NCBI GenBank assembly: GCA_027214125.1
Contig: JAPWHF010000002.1
Coordinates: 124,001-188,000 of the forward strand
Reading direction: 5' to 3'
Length of the DNA: 64,000 bases
From: Zoogloeaceae bacterium G21618-S1
GTDB lineage: Bacteria > Pseudomonadota > Gammaproteobacteria > Burkholderiales > Rhodocyclaceae
Numbering within the stretch: the first letter of the stretch is position 1; every line of letters begins with the position of its first letter. A program made the position numbers and the translations under genes. Positions 38,766 through 46,934 of this stretch are shown one piece after another. A model generated the notes under the pieces. It saw nothing but the letters and a program-made list of their open reading frames with translations. It was not told the DNA's origin and ran no database searches.

Positions 38766-39688
38766 GCGACGCCGGGCGCGTCTGTCCGCTGCGCTATCGC
38801 TATGGCGCAGCGGACATTGCCGCCGCCCCCGAGCGCGTCGCCGAAACGCTGTATGTAGTCGGCGGGTTATATGGCAACCCGGCGGCACTCGATGCGCTGC
38901 AGGCCATGGTCGCCGCCGAACCCGGCCCGGTGACCCTGTGCTTCAACGGTGATTTCAACTGGTTCAACGTCGATGACGCCGGCTTCGACCAGATCAACAC
39001 TGCGGTCGCGAGGCACGACGCCATCCTCGGCAACGTCGAGGCCGAACTGCAGCCCGAGGCGGACGACGCCGGCTGTGGCTGCGCCTACCCGGACACGGTC
39101 GATACGGCCGTGGTGGAACGGTCCAACCTGATCCACGCCCGCCTCAAGGCCACCGCTGCCCGTCACCCCGCTCACCTCGCCCGATTGGCAACGCTGCCGA
39201 TGTTTGCGCGCTACCGGATCGGCGCGCTGCGCGTCGGCGTGGTGCATGGCGACGCCAACGCCCTGGCGGGCTGGGAATTCGACGTCGGCCGCCTTGGCGA
39301 CGCTTCACACCGCGCACGCTTGACGCAACAATTTCACACCGCCGAAGTGGACGTCTTTGCCAGCAGTCACACCTGCCTGCCCGTGTGCCGAGCGCTCGCC
39401 GACAGCAAGGTGCTGATCAACAACGGCGCCGCCGGCATGCCAAATTTCAGCGGCACGCAACACGGCATCCTCACCCGCATCAGCCAACACCCCGGCCCGC
39501 ATCCGGCACTGTATGGCCTGCGCGTTGGCGTGCATCGAATCGAAGCCCTGGCGTTGCCTTACGACCCCGCCGCCTGGCACGCCGACTTCGTCACCAACTG
39601 GCCACCGGGCAGCCCGGCGCATCAGTCATATTTTGACCGCATCGCAAATGGCCCCGCCTTCACGCTGGCGCAAGCCGCACCGGAGTAA
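38762..39688 (+). CDS. Metallophosphoesterase-like protein with degenerate first metal motif
   Basis: A 308-residue calcineurin-like phosphoesterase fold. The expected DxH(GN) motif reads VVGGLYGN (33-40), with Gly34 and Tyr37 in place of the metal-binding Asp and His. Later motifs are better kept: FNGDFNWF (61-68), GNVEAEL, VVHGDANA and FASSHTCLP. It may bind metal differently or be non-catalytic. The start overlaps the symporter gene (ATGA). It ends the arsS operon. Confidence 0.82.
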   Translation: MSDAGRVCPLRYRYGAADIAAAPERVAETLYVVGGLYGNPAALDALQAMVAAEPGPVTLCFNGDFNWFNVDDAGFDQINTAVARHDAILGNVEAELQPEADDAGCGCAYPDTVDTAVVERSNLIHARLKATAARHPAHLARLATLPMFARYRIGALRVGVVHGDANALAGWEFDVGRLGDASHRARLTQQFHTAEVDVFASSHTCLPVCRALADSKVLINNGAAGMPNFSGTQHGILTRISQHPGPHPALYGLRVGVHRIEALALPYDPAAWHADFVTNWPPGSPAHQSYFDRIANGPAFTLAQAAPE

Positions 39689-39691
39689 ACG

Positions 39692-39717
39692 AAAAAGGCC
39701 GAGGCATGGCCCCGGCC
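39692..39717 (-). terminator. Terminator after the PEP-CTERM genes
   Basis: On the minus strand GGCCGGGGC (39717-39709) pairs imperfectly with GCCTCGGCC (39705-39697), followed by TTTTTC. It lies 25 bp past the SdiA-regulated-like gene. Confidence 0.75.
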
Positions 39718-39741
39718 CTTGGCTTCAGTGCAGCACCGACC

Positions 39742-40677
39742 TCAGGTGCGACGCCGACGCAGGCGATGGGCCAGGCCCGCCAGACCGACCAGCATCATCG
39801 CCCAGGTCTCGGGCTCCGGCACCGGCGAGAGCACGAACAAGCGCGAATTCGGCGTGCCGGAATCTTCAGCCACCAGATAGATCCGACCGAACTCGTCCAC
39901 GGTCACCCCTTCAATCGCCTGCGTGGTCACGCCGGACAGATCGAAACGGCTCAAGGTGTTGCCGGCGCGGTCGATCTCCAGCAGCATCTGCGACCCTAGG
40001 CTCAGCACCAGCAGATTGTCAGCCGCGGCCGTGCCGGCCAACGCGTCGATCGGCGACAGCGTCTGCACATCCGACAGGCTGCTCACCCCGAGCATGCTGG
40101 CGTCGAACAACGGCGTCATGGTCGAGATACCGCCACCGGCGGCAAACGTCAGCGATCCAGCACGGACCTCCATCGGGCTGTCCTGCTTGACCGACACGAA
40201 GCTGCCGTCACGCGGGTCATAGCTGATGCCTTCGATGCCGTTGTTGGCGTAGGCGTAGTCGGAGATCGACGCCCAGGGCACATTGGCCAGCGACACGCTG
40301 CCACCGGCGACGTAGTTAAACTGAAAAGCATCCTGAAGGCGCTCTTCAGCCACTACCAGCACGCCGCCACCCAGATAGGTCAGACCTTCGGCATCGTTGT
40401 GACGAGTCGCCGCCGGCCAGGCGCTGAACGCCATCGACGACAGCGTTTGGCCGGTCAGCGACACTTCAACCACGCCTTCGCCCTCGTCTCCGACAAAGAA
40501 CAGCGAGCCGCGATCGCGGGCATAGGTAACGGCAGACGCTTCCAGGCCCATTGTCCCGAGCGAATCGAGCGCGTAGTTTCCAGTCACCGAGTAAGACGAG
40601 AGGTCGATCGAGTTTGCGGCGTGGGCAACGGAGCCGAAAAGCGCCAGCGCGGCGACGAGACAATGCATGCGTTTCAT
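39742..40677 (-). CDS. SdiA-regulated-domain protein with PEP-CTERM anchor
   Basis: A 311-residue exported protein. A signal peptide ends near SVAHA. The body is a beta-propeller-like repeat (ASAVTYARDRGSLFFVGDEG, then DAEGLTYLGGGVLVVAEER and IEGVTVDEFGRIYLVAEDSG) as in the SdiA-regulated/esterase-like phytase group. The C-terminal sorting signal is VPEPETWAMMLVGLAGL followed by RRRR, read by an exosortase encoded elsewhere. The second of two nearby ATGs (40677) is spaced better from GAGGAG. It follows the lamin-tail gene by 16 bp. Confidence 0.88.
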   Translation of the reverse strand: MKRMHCLVAALALFGSVAHAANSIDLSSYSVTGNYALDSLGTMGLEASAVTYARDRGSLFFVGDEGEGVVEVSLTGQTLSSMAFSAWPAATRHNDAEGLTYLGGGVLVVAEERLQDAFQFNYVAGGSVSLANVPWASISDYAYANNGIEGISYDPRDGSFVSVKQDSPMEVRAGSLTFAAGGGISTMTPLFDASMLGVSSLSDVQTLSPIDALAGTAAADNLLVLSLGSQMLLEIDRAGNTLSRFDLSGVTTQAIEGVTVDEFGRIYLVAEDSGTPNSRLFVLSPVPEPETWAMMLVGLAGLAHRLRRRRT

Positions 40678-40693
40678 GGCCATGTCTCCTCAA

Positions 40694-41365
40694 TCAGCGC
40701 GCAGCACGGCGGCGGGCAATGCCGCCAACCAGGGCCAACCCGGCCAGCATCATGGCGTAGGTTTCAGGCTCGGGCACCGGTGCAGCGACGTAGTAGCCCG
40801 GGTTGCCGACATCGCCACTTGTCGCTGCATAAGAGCCGAAGCTGTCGCCGACACTCGCCAGCACCCAGTTGGCAGTCACGGTGGTCCCGGCCAGATCGGC
40901 CGCGCTGAGCGGGTTGCCGGTCGCGTTCTGGGTACGCACCGTGCCGGCAAAGACCTGGTCACCATAGGTGAGACGGTCAATCAGGCTGCCCGACGCATCA
41001 AACAGATTGATTTCATCCCCGCGGCTCAGATTATTGGTATATCCACCCAGGACTTTCACCCCGGCGGCCAGCGACCAATCGAGACGGAAATCGGCCTCGG
41101 CACTTTCGGTAATGATCACCGACTCACCAACGCCTACCAGGCCAAAACCTGACAGATCGAATACACCTGCCAGACGGCTCTCATCGTCATAACTCCAGCC
41201 GGCAAAATCCACCGCCGAGTGACCCATATTGGTAAACTCGACGAATTCACCACCGCTGCCGCTGTACATCCATTCGGTGATCTGGATGTCCGCCACCGAC
41301 ACGGCCGAAAATGCCGGCCCCGACAGCAGCATGGCCAAACCAAAACCGCATAGCGTCTTCTTCAT
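40694..41365 (-). CDS. Lamin-tail-domain protein with PEP-CTERM anchor
   Basis: A 223-residue exported protein. The signal peptide ends near GPAFSA. An Ig-like lamin tail domain begins IQITEWMYSGSGGEFVEFTN and continues through DFAGWSYDD and GDEINLFDASGSLIDRLTYGD. The C-terminus is VPEPETYAMMLAGLALVGG with a basic tail, an exosortase signal. It is the first gene of a two-gene PEP-CTERM unit probably destined for the surface or the extracellular matrix. Confidence 0.9.
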   Translation of the reverse strand: MKKTLCGFGLAMLLSGPAFSAVSVADIQITEWMYSGSGGEFVEFTNMGHSAVDFAGWSYDDESRLAGVFDLSGFGLVGVGESVIITESAEADFRLDWSLAAGVKVLGGYTNNLSRGDEINLFDASGSLIDRLTYGDQVFAGTVRTQNATGNPLSAADLAGTTVTANWVLASVGDSFGSYAATSGDVGNPGYYVAAPVPEPETYAMMLAGLALVGGIARRRAAR

Positions 41366-41558
41366 CGTACTGACCTCATCGTTTTTTGTTGGACCACGCC
41401 GACCAAACCCGATCGGCCGTGGATGACACCATGCTAGCGACGATGTGTGACGATTCGACGATGGGTAAATACGCCAATGGCGCGACGCCCCGATTGGCTC
41501 AATTTCCGTGCCCCAGCGCCGATAATATGAGTATCGACACCGCTGGATTCACCGCCCC

Positions 41559-42458
41559 ATGCCCCTTTGGCCATTCTCTCGTCGTCGTCAGAATCCTAGG
41601 GACGCCCTGCAGCTGATGCACACCTTGCTGGCCATGGCCTGGGTCGTTGAAGCCCGAGATCCCTACACCGGCGGTCACCTGTGGCGTGTGTCGCGTCTGG
41701 CCGAAACGCTCGCCCGCCGTGCCGGCCTGGGCGAGCGGGATATTGCCCGCATTGCCGTCGGTGGCTTTTTGCATGACCTGGGGAAAGTCAGCATTCCCGA
41801 CGCCATTTTGCGCAAGCCGGATCGACTCACCGACTACGAATTCGACATCGTCCGCACTCACCCCGCAGTCGGCGCCCGCCTGCTCGCGGGTCACCCCCTG
41901 GCAGCACTGGCGGTCGACGCGGTGCTATCCCATCACGAACGCCCCGACGGCAAGGGCTACCCGGCCGGCCTGAACGCCGACGACATCCCGCGCGACGCGC
42001 GAATCATCGGCATCTGCGATGCCTTCGACGCCATGACCAGCACCCGCCCCTATCGCAAGGGCATGCCGGTCGACACCGCGCTGAACATCATCCGGGAGAA
42101 CCTCGGCATCCAGTTCGACGCGCAATTCGGCGAGCACTTTCTCAGCCTGACCGACACCGGCGCTCTGGAACACATCGTCGGCCACACCGACGAAGGCATT
42201 CCACTGCTCGACTGCATGATGTGCGGCCCCACGCTGGTGGCCCGGCGCGAGCAGGATGTGGGCGGCACCCTGTTCTGCCCACAATGCAGCGGTGAATACC
42301 GCCTCGCCACCGGCACAAACGGACAACTCGAAGCCCGCCAGACCGGCAACGTGGCCTCGGCGGCGGATCTGGCCCCCGTCGCCGACAGCGCGCTCATCCA
42401 GCGTTTTCTGAACGGTGCAGCGCGCAGCGCGTGGGCCAGCGGTGTGATCGACGGCTAG
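41559..42458 (+). CDS. HD-GYP phosphodiesterase with C-terminal zinc ribbon
   Basis: A 299-residue cytoplasmic HD-GYP protein, predicted to hydrolyse c-di-GMP. HD is at His72-Asp73 (GFLHDLGK) and the GYP motif is HHERPDGKGYP (125-135). After the domain a four-Cys zinc-ribbon pattern appears: Cys219, Cys222, Cys240 and Cys243 (CMMC and CPQC). No receiver or sensor domain is present, so the zinc ribbon may be the control element. No ribosome site is clear at the ATG. It ends at a terminator shared with infA. Confidence 0.9.
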   Translation: MPLWPFSRRRQNPRDALQLMHTLLAMAWVVEARDPYTGGHLWRVSRLAETLARRAGLGERDIARIAVGGFLHDLGKVSIPDAILRKPDRLTDYEFDIVRTHPAVGARLLAGHPLAALAVDAVLSHHERPDGKGYPAGLNADDIPRDARIIGICDAFDAMTSTRPYRKGMPVDTALNIIRENLGIQFDAQFGEHFLSLTDTGALEHIVGHTDEGIPLLDCMMCGPTLVARREQDVGGTLFCPQCSGEYRLATGTNGQLEARQTGNVASAADLAPVADSALIQRFLNGAARSAWASGVIDG

Positions 42459-42482
42459 GCCTCACCCTCGAAGCACGGACGT

Positions 42483-42509
42483 AAAAAAGCCCGGTCGAAC
42501 CGGGCTTTT
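42483..42509. terminator. Bidirectional terminator between HD-GYP and infA
   Basis: AAAAAAGCCCGGT (42483-42495) and ACCGGGCTTTT (42499-42509) pair around CGA. It serves the two convergent genes. Confidence 0.92.
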
Positions 42510-42526
42510 GACTGTGTCGCACCCGC

Positions 42527-42769
42527 TCAGTGCGGGCGGCGCTGTTGGACTTCCTTGTGGCGGAAGCTGATGCGCGCTTTGGACAGGTCGTAGGGCGACA
42601 TTTCGAGCGTCACCCGATCACCGGCCAGGATCCGGATGCGGAACTTGCGCATCTTGCCCGAGGCGTAGGCTGCCACGTCCATGCCGTTATCCAGTTTGAC
42701 CAGAAAACGGGCATCGCGAAGCACTTCCTGCACTACACCTTCGAACTGGATCATTTCTTCTTTTGCCAT
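42527..42769 (-). CDS. infA: Translation initiation factor IF-1 (paralogue type)
   Basis: An 80-residue S1/OB-fold protein starting [17 protein letters not shown] with [30 protein letters not shown]. It is eight residues longer than E. coli IF-1, with a [10 protein letters not shown] tail, and lies alone rather than in the ribosomal protein operon. Betaproteobacteria often have a second infA like this. AGGAG lies 9 bases before the ATG. Confidence 0.93.
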   Translation of the reverse strand: MAKEEMIQFEGVVQEVLRDARFLVKLDNGMDVAAYASGKMRKFRIRILAGDRVTLEMSPYDLSKARISFRHKEVQQRRPH

Positions 42770-43231
42770 AAATGCTCTCTCCTAATCTGTTGTGGGTCCG
42801 GCGATGCCATCGGTGCGGCAGTCAAAAACACGCCCCTCACGACTGGCGAGCGCGCCGGTTTCAATTCTTTAGCTGGCGGCAGGCAATTGTTGCCCGGTGC
42901 CGACGGGCTGCCCGGACAAACAACGACCGGACGCAATTGACGGGACCACGCCCGACGTTCCGACCACCCCGGCGCCTCGAAGGCCTGCCAGAATGGCGGG
43001 TATGACGACGCTTATTGCGCCATGCTGATTCGCTGCGGCCGCGCAGTTACAGATTTGCGGCCGAGATAAGGGCTTCATTCTACTCGATTTTTGTGCCTCG
43101 CACAAAAATCTCCCGCTACGCCACGACAATTCACTGTCAGGTTTTCACCCCCAGGACGGTCTGAACCATCACAAGCCCGCCGGTCAGCCACCTGACCGCG
43201 AGGCAACCAACCCAGGGAGCGCCGTGAGGCC
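42770..43231. other. Intergenic region between infA and the VTT/oxidoreductase gene
   Basis: This 462-bp divergent gap has no supported gene. It holds a perfect inverted repeat at 43086-43110, a smaller GC palindrome at 43034-43047 (CTGCG and CGCAG around GCCG) and the infA leader. I see no clear -35/-10 pair for the rightward gene. Confidence 0.6.
43086..43110. promoter_or_regulatory. Perfect 11-bp inverted repeat, operator-like
   Basis: GATTTTTGTGC (43086-43096) and GCACAAAAATC (43100-43110) are exact inverted copies around CTC, about 120 bp before the next start codon. The AT-rich arms and lack of a T-tail argue for a protein-binding site over a terminator. Confidence 0.65.
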
Positions 43232-45382
43232 ATGAACAAGAAAAAACTCGGACTCGTCATCGTCCTGCTGGCCCTGATCGCCAGTTATTTCATCTTCGAT
43301 CTGGGGCGCTTTTTCAGCCTCGATTTCTTCAAGAGCCAGCAAGCGGCCATTGAAGCCTACCGCGTCGCCAACCCGTGGACGACCGCCGGCATCTTCTTTT
43401 CCGTGTATGTCGCGGTGACCGCGCTGTCCTTTCCCGGCGCAGCGGTACTCACCCTGGCAGCGGGGGCAATCTTCGGGTTGCTGATCGGTCTGGTCATTGT
43501 CTCCTTCGCGTCATCGATCGGCGCCACACTGGCGTTTCTTGCTTCGCGCTTTTTGCTGCGCGACTGGGTGCAAAGCCGCTTTGGCGATCGCCTCAAGGCG
43601 CTCAACGCAGGCGTCAAAAAAGACGGCGGCTTCTACCTCTTCACCCTGCGCCTGGTACCGGCCTTCCCTTTTTTCGTCATCAATCTGGTGATGGGTCTCA
43701 CGCCGATCCGCACCACCACCTTCTACTGGGTCAGCCAGATCGGCATGCTCGCCGGCACCATCGTGTATGTGAACGCCGGCACGCAATTGGGGCAAATCGA
43801 TTCGCTGGCCGGCATTCTGTCGCCGGGGCTGCTCGGCTCTTTTGTGCTGCTCGGCATTTTCCCGCTCATCGCCAAAAAAATTGTCGCGGCGGTGCAGGCC
43901 AAAAAGGTCTACGCCCAATGGGTTTACAAGAAGCCCGCCACGTTTGATCGCAATCTTGTCGTGATCGGTGGCGGCTCGGCCGGCCTGGTGAGCGCCTATA
44001 TCGCCGCGGCGGTGAAGTCGAAAGTCACTCTGATCGAGCGCCACAAGCTGGGCGGCGACTGCCTGAACACCGGCTGCGTGCCGTCCAAGGCGCTTATCCG
44101 CTCGGCCAAGTTTCTGTCGCACGTCGAGCGCGCCCGGGAGTTCGGCATCGATTCGGCCGAAGCGAAAATGGACTTCGCCAAGGTGATGGAACGCGTGCAG
44201 TCGGTGGTCAAGGCCATCGAGCCGCACGACTCGGTCGAGCGCTACACCGGACTGGGCGTGGACGTGGTCGAAGGCTCGGCCAAAATCACCTCGCCGTGGA
44301 CGGTCGAAGTGACCCACAACGATGGCCGGGTCGAGACGCTCACCACCCGCGCCATCATCATCGCCACCGGCGCGCGGCCCTTCGTGCCGCCGATTCCCGG
44401 TATCGAAGACATGGACTACCTGACCTCCGACAATCTGTGGGCGCTGCGCGAACAGCCGCGCCGCCTGCTGGTGCTCGGCGGCGGCCCGATCGGTAGCGAA
44501 CTCACCCAAGCCTTCGCCCGCCTGGGCAGCCAGGTGACGCAAGTCGAGATGCTGCCGCGGATCATGGCGCGGGAAGACGAAGACGTCTCGCAACTGGTAA
44601 TGGAACGCTTCATCGCTGAGGGCATCGATGTGCGCGTCGGAACGAAAGCCAAACAGTTCGTGATCGAAGACGGCGAGAAAGTGCTGATTGCCGAGCACGA
44701 AGGCAAGGATGTGCGCATCCCCTTCGACGCCGTGCTGGTCGCCGTCGGCCGCGCTGCCAATCTCAAGGGTTTCGGCCTCGAGGAAATAGGTATCCCGACC
44801 GGGAAAACAGTAGAGACCAACGAACTCCTGCAAACGATCTACCCCAACATCTACGCCGCTGGCGATGTCGCCGGCCCCTTCCAATTCACGCACACCGCCG
44901 CCCATCAGGCGTGGTACGCCGCGGTCAATGCCCTGTTCGACCCGTTCAAGACCTTCAAGGCCGACTACTCGGTGATCCCCTGGGCCACTTTTGTCGAACC
45001 CGAAGTCGCCCGCGTCGGGCTGAACGAAGCCGACGCCACGGCCGAAGGCATTGCCTACGAAGTCACCAAGTTCGGCATCGACGACCTCGACCGCGCGATC
45101 GCCGACTCGGAAGCCCACGGCTTTGTGAAAGTGCTCACCGTGCCGGGCAAAGACCGCATTCTCGGGGTCACCATCGTGGGCGAACACGCCGGCGACCTGA
45201 TCGCCGAATACGTGCTGGCCATGAAGCAAGGCATCGGCCTCAACAAGATCCTCGGCACCATCCACATCTACCCGACCATGGCCGAGGCCAACAAATACGT
45301 CGCCGGGCAATGGAAGCGCGCCCACGCCCCGCAGAAGCTGCTCGAATGGGTCGGTCGCTTCCATGCCTGGCGCCGCGCGTAA
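43232..45382 (+). CDS. VTT (TVP38/TMEM64) membrane domain fused to mercuric-reductase-like FAD oxidoreductase
   Basis: A 716-residue fusion. Residues 1-225 form a VTT/DedA-like membrane domain with helices at about 6-23, 50-65, 70-105, 135-155, 163-185 and 195-215. Residues 240-716 form a class I pyridine nucleotide-disulfide oxidoreductase: FAD motif VVIGGGSAG, redox pair Cys277 and Cys282 in GDCLNTGCVPSK, NAD motif LGGGPIGSELTQAF, and the C-terminal HIYPTMAEANK with the base His. The mercury-binding C-terminal Cys pair of MerA is absent. Such fusions often accompany ArsS-type clusters. It heads the second half of that module. Confidence 0.92.
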   Translation: MNKKKLGLVIVLLALIASYFIFDLGRFFSLDFFKSQQAAIEAYRVANPWTTAGIFFSVYVAVTALSFPGAAVLTLAAGAIFGLLIGLVIVSFASSIGATLAFLASRFLLRDWVQSRFGDRLKALNAGVKKDGGFYLFTLRLVPAFPFFVINLVMGLTPIRTTTFYWVSQIGMLAGTIVYVNAGTQLGQIDSLAGILSPGLLGSFVLLGIFPLIAKKIVAAVQAKKVYAQWVYKKPATFDRNLVVIGGGSAGLVSAYIAAAVKSKVTLIERHKLGGDCLNTGCVPSKALIRSAKFLSHVERAREFGIDSAEAKMDFAKVMERVQSVVKAIEPHDSVERYTGLGVDVVEGSAKITSPWTVEVTHNDGRVETLTTRAIIIATGARPFVPPIPGIEDMDYLTSDNLWALREQPRRLLVLGGGPIGSELTQAFARLGSQVTQVEMLPRIMAREDEDVSQLVMERFIAEGIDVRVGTKAKQFVIEDGEKVLIAEHEGKDVRIPFDAVLVAVGRAANLKGFGLEEIGIPTGKTVETNELLQTIYPNIYAAGDVAGPFQFTHTAAHQAWYAAVNALFDPFKTFKADYSVIPWATFVEPEVARVGLNEADATAEGIAYEVTKFGIDDLDRAIADSEAHGFVKVLTVPGKDRILGVTIVGEHAGDLIAEYVLAMKQGIGLNKILGTIHIYPTMAEANKYVAGQWKRAHAPQKLLEWVGRFHAWRRA

Positions 45383-45398
45383 AGGAGGTAAGACGATG
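45381..45398 (+). promoter_or_regulatory. Strong ribosome site for the DUF547 gene
   Basis: AAAGGAGGT (45381-45389) lies 6 bases before the ATG at 45396 and overlaps the stop of the previous gene. It fixes the start within a longer open frame. Confidence 0.8.
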
Positions 45399-46205
45399 AC
45401 ACGCCTCAAGTCCCTCCTGCTCGCCGCCAGCCTCACCCTGCTCAGCGCCGCCGCGCAGGCCTTTGACCACAGGCATGCCGCCTGGAACGCGCTGCTCAAG
45501 CAGCATGTGGTGGTCAATACCGCAGGCACCGCGTCGGCGGTCCGCTACGCCGCGCTGAAGAAAGATCGCGCCCCGCTCAAGGCCTACCTCGACGCCGTAT
45601 CAGCCGTCACGCCCGCCGACTACGCCAGCTGGCCGAAGCCGCAGCAACTCGCCTTCCTGATCAACGCCTACAACGCCTTCACGGTCGAACTGATCCTTAC
45701 CCGCTACCCGGACCTGGCCTCGATCAAGGATCTGGGCAGCCTGTTCTCCTCACCCTGGAAGCAGAAGTTCTTTACCCTGCTCGGCCAGGAAGAGAGTCTG
45801 GACGGCATCGAACACGGCCGTATCCGCGCCGCCGGCGTCTTCGACGACCCGCGCATCCACGCTGCGGTGGTATGCGCCTCGATCGGCTGCCCCATGCTGC
45901 GCAACGAGGCCTTCGTGGCCGAACGCCTCGACACTCAACTCGAAGACGGCATGCGCCGCTTCCTCTCCGACCGCAGCCGCAACCGCTTCGACGCGGCCAG
46001 CAACACGCTCTACGTGTCAAAGATTTTCGACTGGTACGCCGACGACTTCACCCGTGGCCACAAGGGGTTCGACTCTCTCCAGGCCACCTTCGCCCACTAT
46101 GCCGAGGCCCTCGCTGGCACACCGGACGCCGTCCAGAAGCTGCGCAGCAGCGCGCCGACAATCGAGCACCTCGACTACGACTGGAGGCTCAACGATGCCC
46201 GCTAA
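45396..46205 (+). CDS. DUF547 domain protein, exported
   Basis: A 269-residue protein with a signal peptide ending near AAAQA. The DUF547 core follows: LAFLINAYNAFTVELIL at about 85-101, SLDGIEHGRIR, and the Cys-containing VVCASIGCPMLRNEAF at about 150-165, then FDWYADDF. The domain has a cysteine-based active-site appearance but no proven activity. It starts 13 bp after the VTT/oxidoreductase gene and overlaps the DUF1223 gene by 11 bp. Confidence 0.9.
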   Translation: MTRLKSLLLAASLTLLSAAAQAFDHRHAAWNALLKQHVVVNTAGTASAVRYAALKKDRAPLKAYLDAVSAVTPADYASWPKPQQLAFLINAYNAFTVELILTRYPDLASIKDLGSLFSSPWKQKFFTLLGQEESLDGIEHGRIRAAGVFDDPRIHAAVVCASIGCPMLRNEAFVAERLDTQLEDGMRRFLSDRSRNRFDAASNTLYVSKIFDWYADDFTRGHKGFDSLQATFAHYAEALAGTPDAVQKLRSSAPTIEHLDYDWRLNDAR

Positions 46206-46926
46206 ACCCCTCCTCGCCCTTGCCGCCGCGCTGTGCGCCGGTGGCGCCGTGGCCGCCGAATGCACCGCCAGCAGCGGCCCGCTGCAAACCCCGCTGGTCG
46301 AGCTCTACACCTCCGAGGGCTGCAGCTCCTGCCCGCCGGCCGATCGCTGGCTAGGCACGCTCAAACAATCGACCGACACCGTGGCGCTGGCCTATCACGT
46401 CGACTACTGGGACTACATCGGCTGGAAAGACCGCTTCGCCGAACCGCGCAATGGCCAACGCCAACGCAACAAGGTGGCGCTCACCGGCGGGCGCACGGTC
46501 TACACCCCGCAGATCATGATCAACGGCCGCGACAGCCGCGCATGGCGCGGAAACGACCCGCTGGCCGGTGTCACCCGGGGCGCTGCGACAGCACATATCC
46601 AGCTCACATCCGCCAAAGCATCCACTGGTGCAACGGTCAGCGTGCGCGCCACGGCGCCGAGCGACCGCCAGACGCAACTCGTTGTCGCGCGCTATGAAAA
46701 TGGTCATCAAAGCGAAGTCAAAGCCGGCGAAAATAGGGGCGAAACGCTCAATCACAGCTTTGTGGTGCGCGACTGGGAGACCCGAGCCATGCCGAGCAAG
46801 GCCCCGCTGAACGCCGATGTGCGCTTCCTGCCGCAAGAGAATACGGGCGGCGTCGTCGCCTTTATCGAAGACCTGCGCAGCGGCGAGGTGCTGCAAGCCC
46901 TGGCCTTGCCCGACTGCCACAGCTGA
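46195..46926 (+). CDS. DUF1223 protein, exported, thioredoxin-like
   Basis: A 243-residue protein. The signal peptide ends near GGAVAA. The conserved core begins VELYTSEGCSSCPPADRWL with a CxxC pair at about 41-44, followed by HVDYWDYIGWKDRFA and VYTPQIMINGRDS, all DUF1223 features and thioredoxin-like in layout. GGAGG lies 8 bases before the ATG inside the DUF547 gene. A periplasmic redox role is plausible from the CxxC but is not proven. Confidence 0.9.
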   Translation: MPAKPLLALAAALCAGGAVAAECTASSGPLQTPLVELYTSEGCSSCPPADRWLGTLKQSTDTVALAYHVDYWDYIGWKDRFAEPRNGQRQRNKVALTGGRTVYTPQIMINGRDSRAWRGNDPLAGVTRGAATAHIQLTSAKASTGATVSVRATAPSDRQTQLVVARYENGHQSEVKAGENRGETLNHSFVVRDWETRAMPSKAPLNADVRFLPQENTGGVVAFIEDLRSGEVLQALALPDCHS

Positions 46927-46934
46927 TCGCGCCC

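Noticed and set aside
43511-45529. A 672-codon open frame on the minus strand
   Set aside because: It is antisense to the conserved VTT/oxidoreductase gene, shows no family motif and has the low-complexity make-up expected of a shadow frame in GC-rich DNA.
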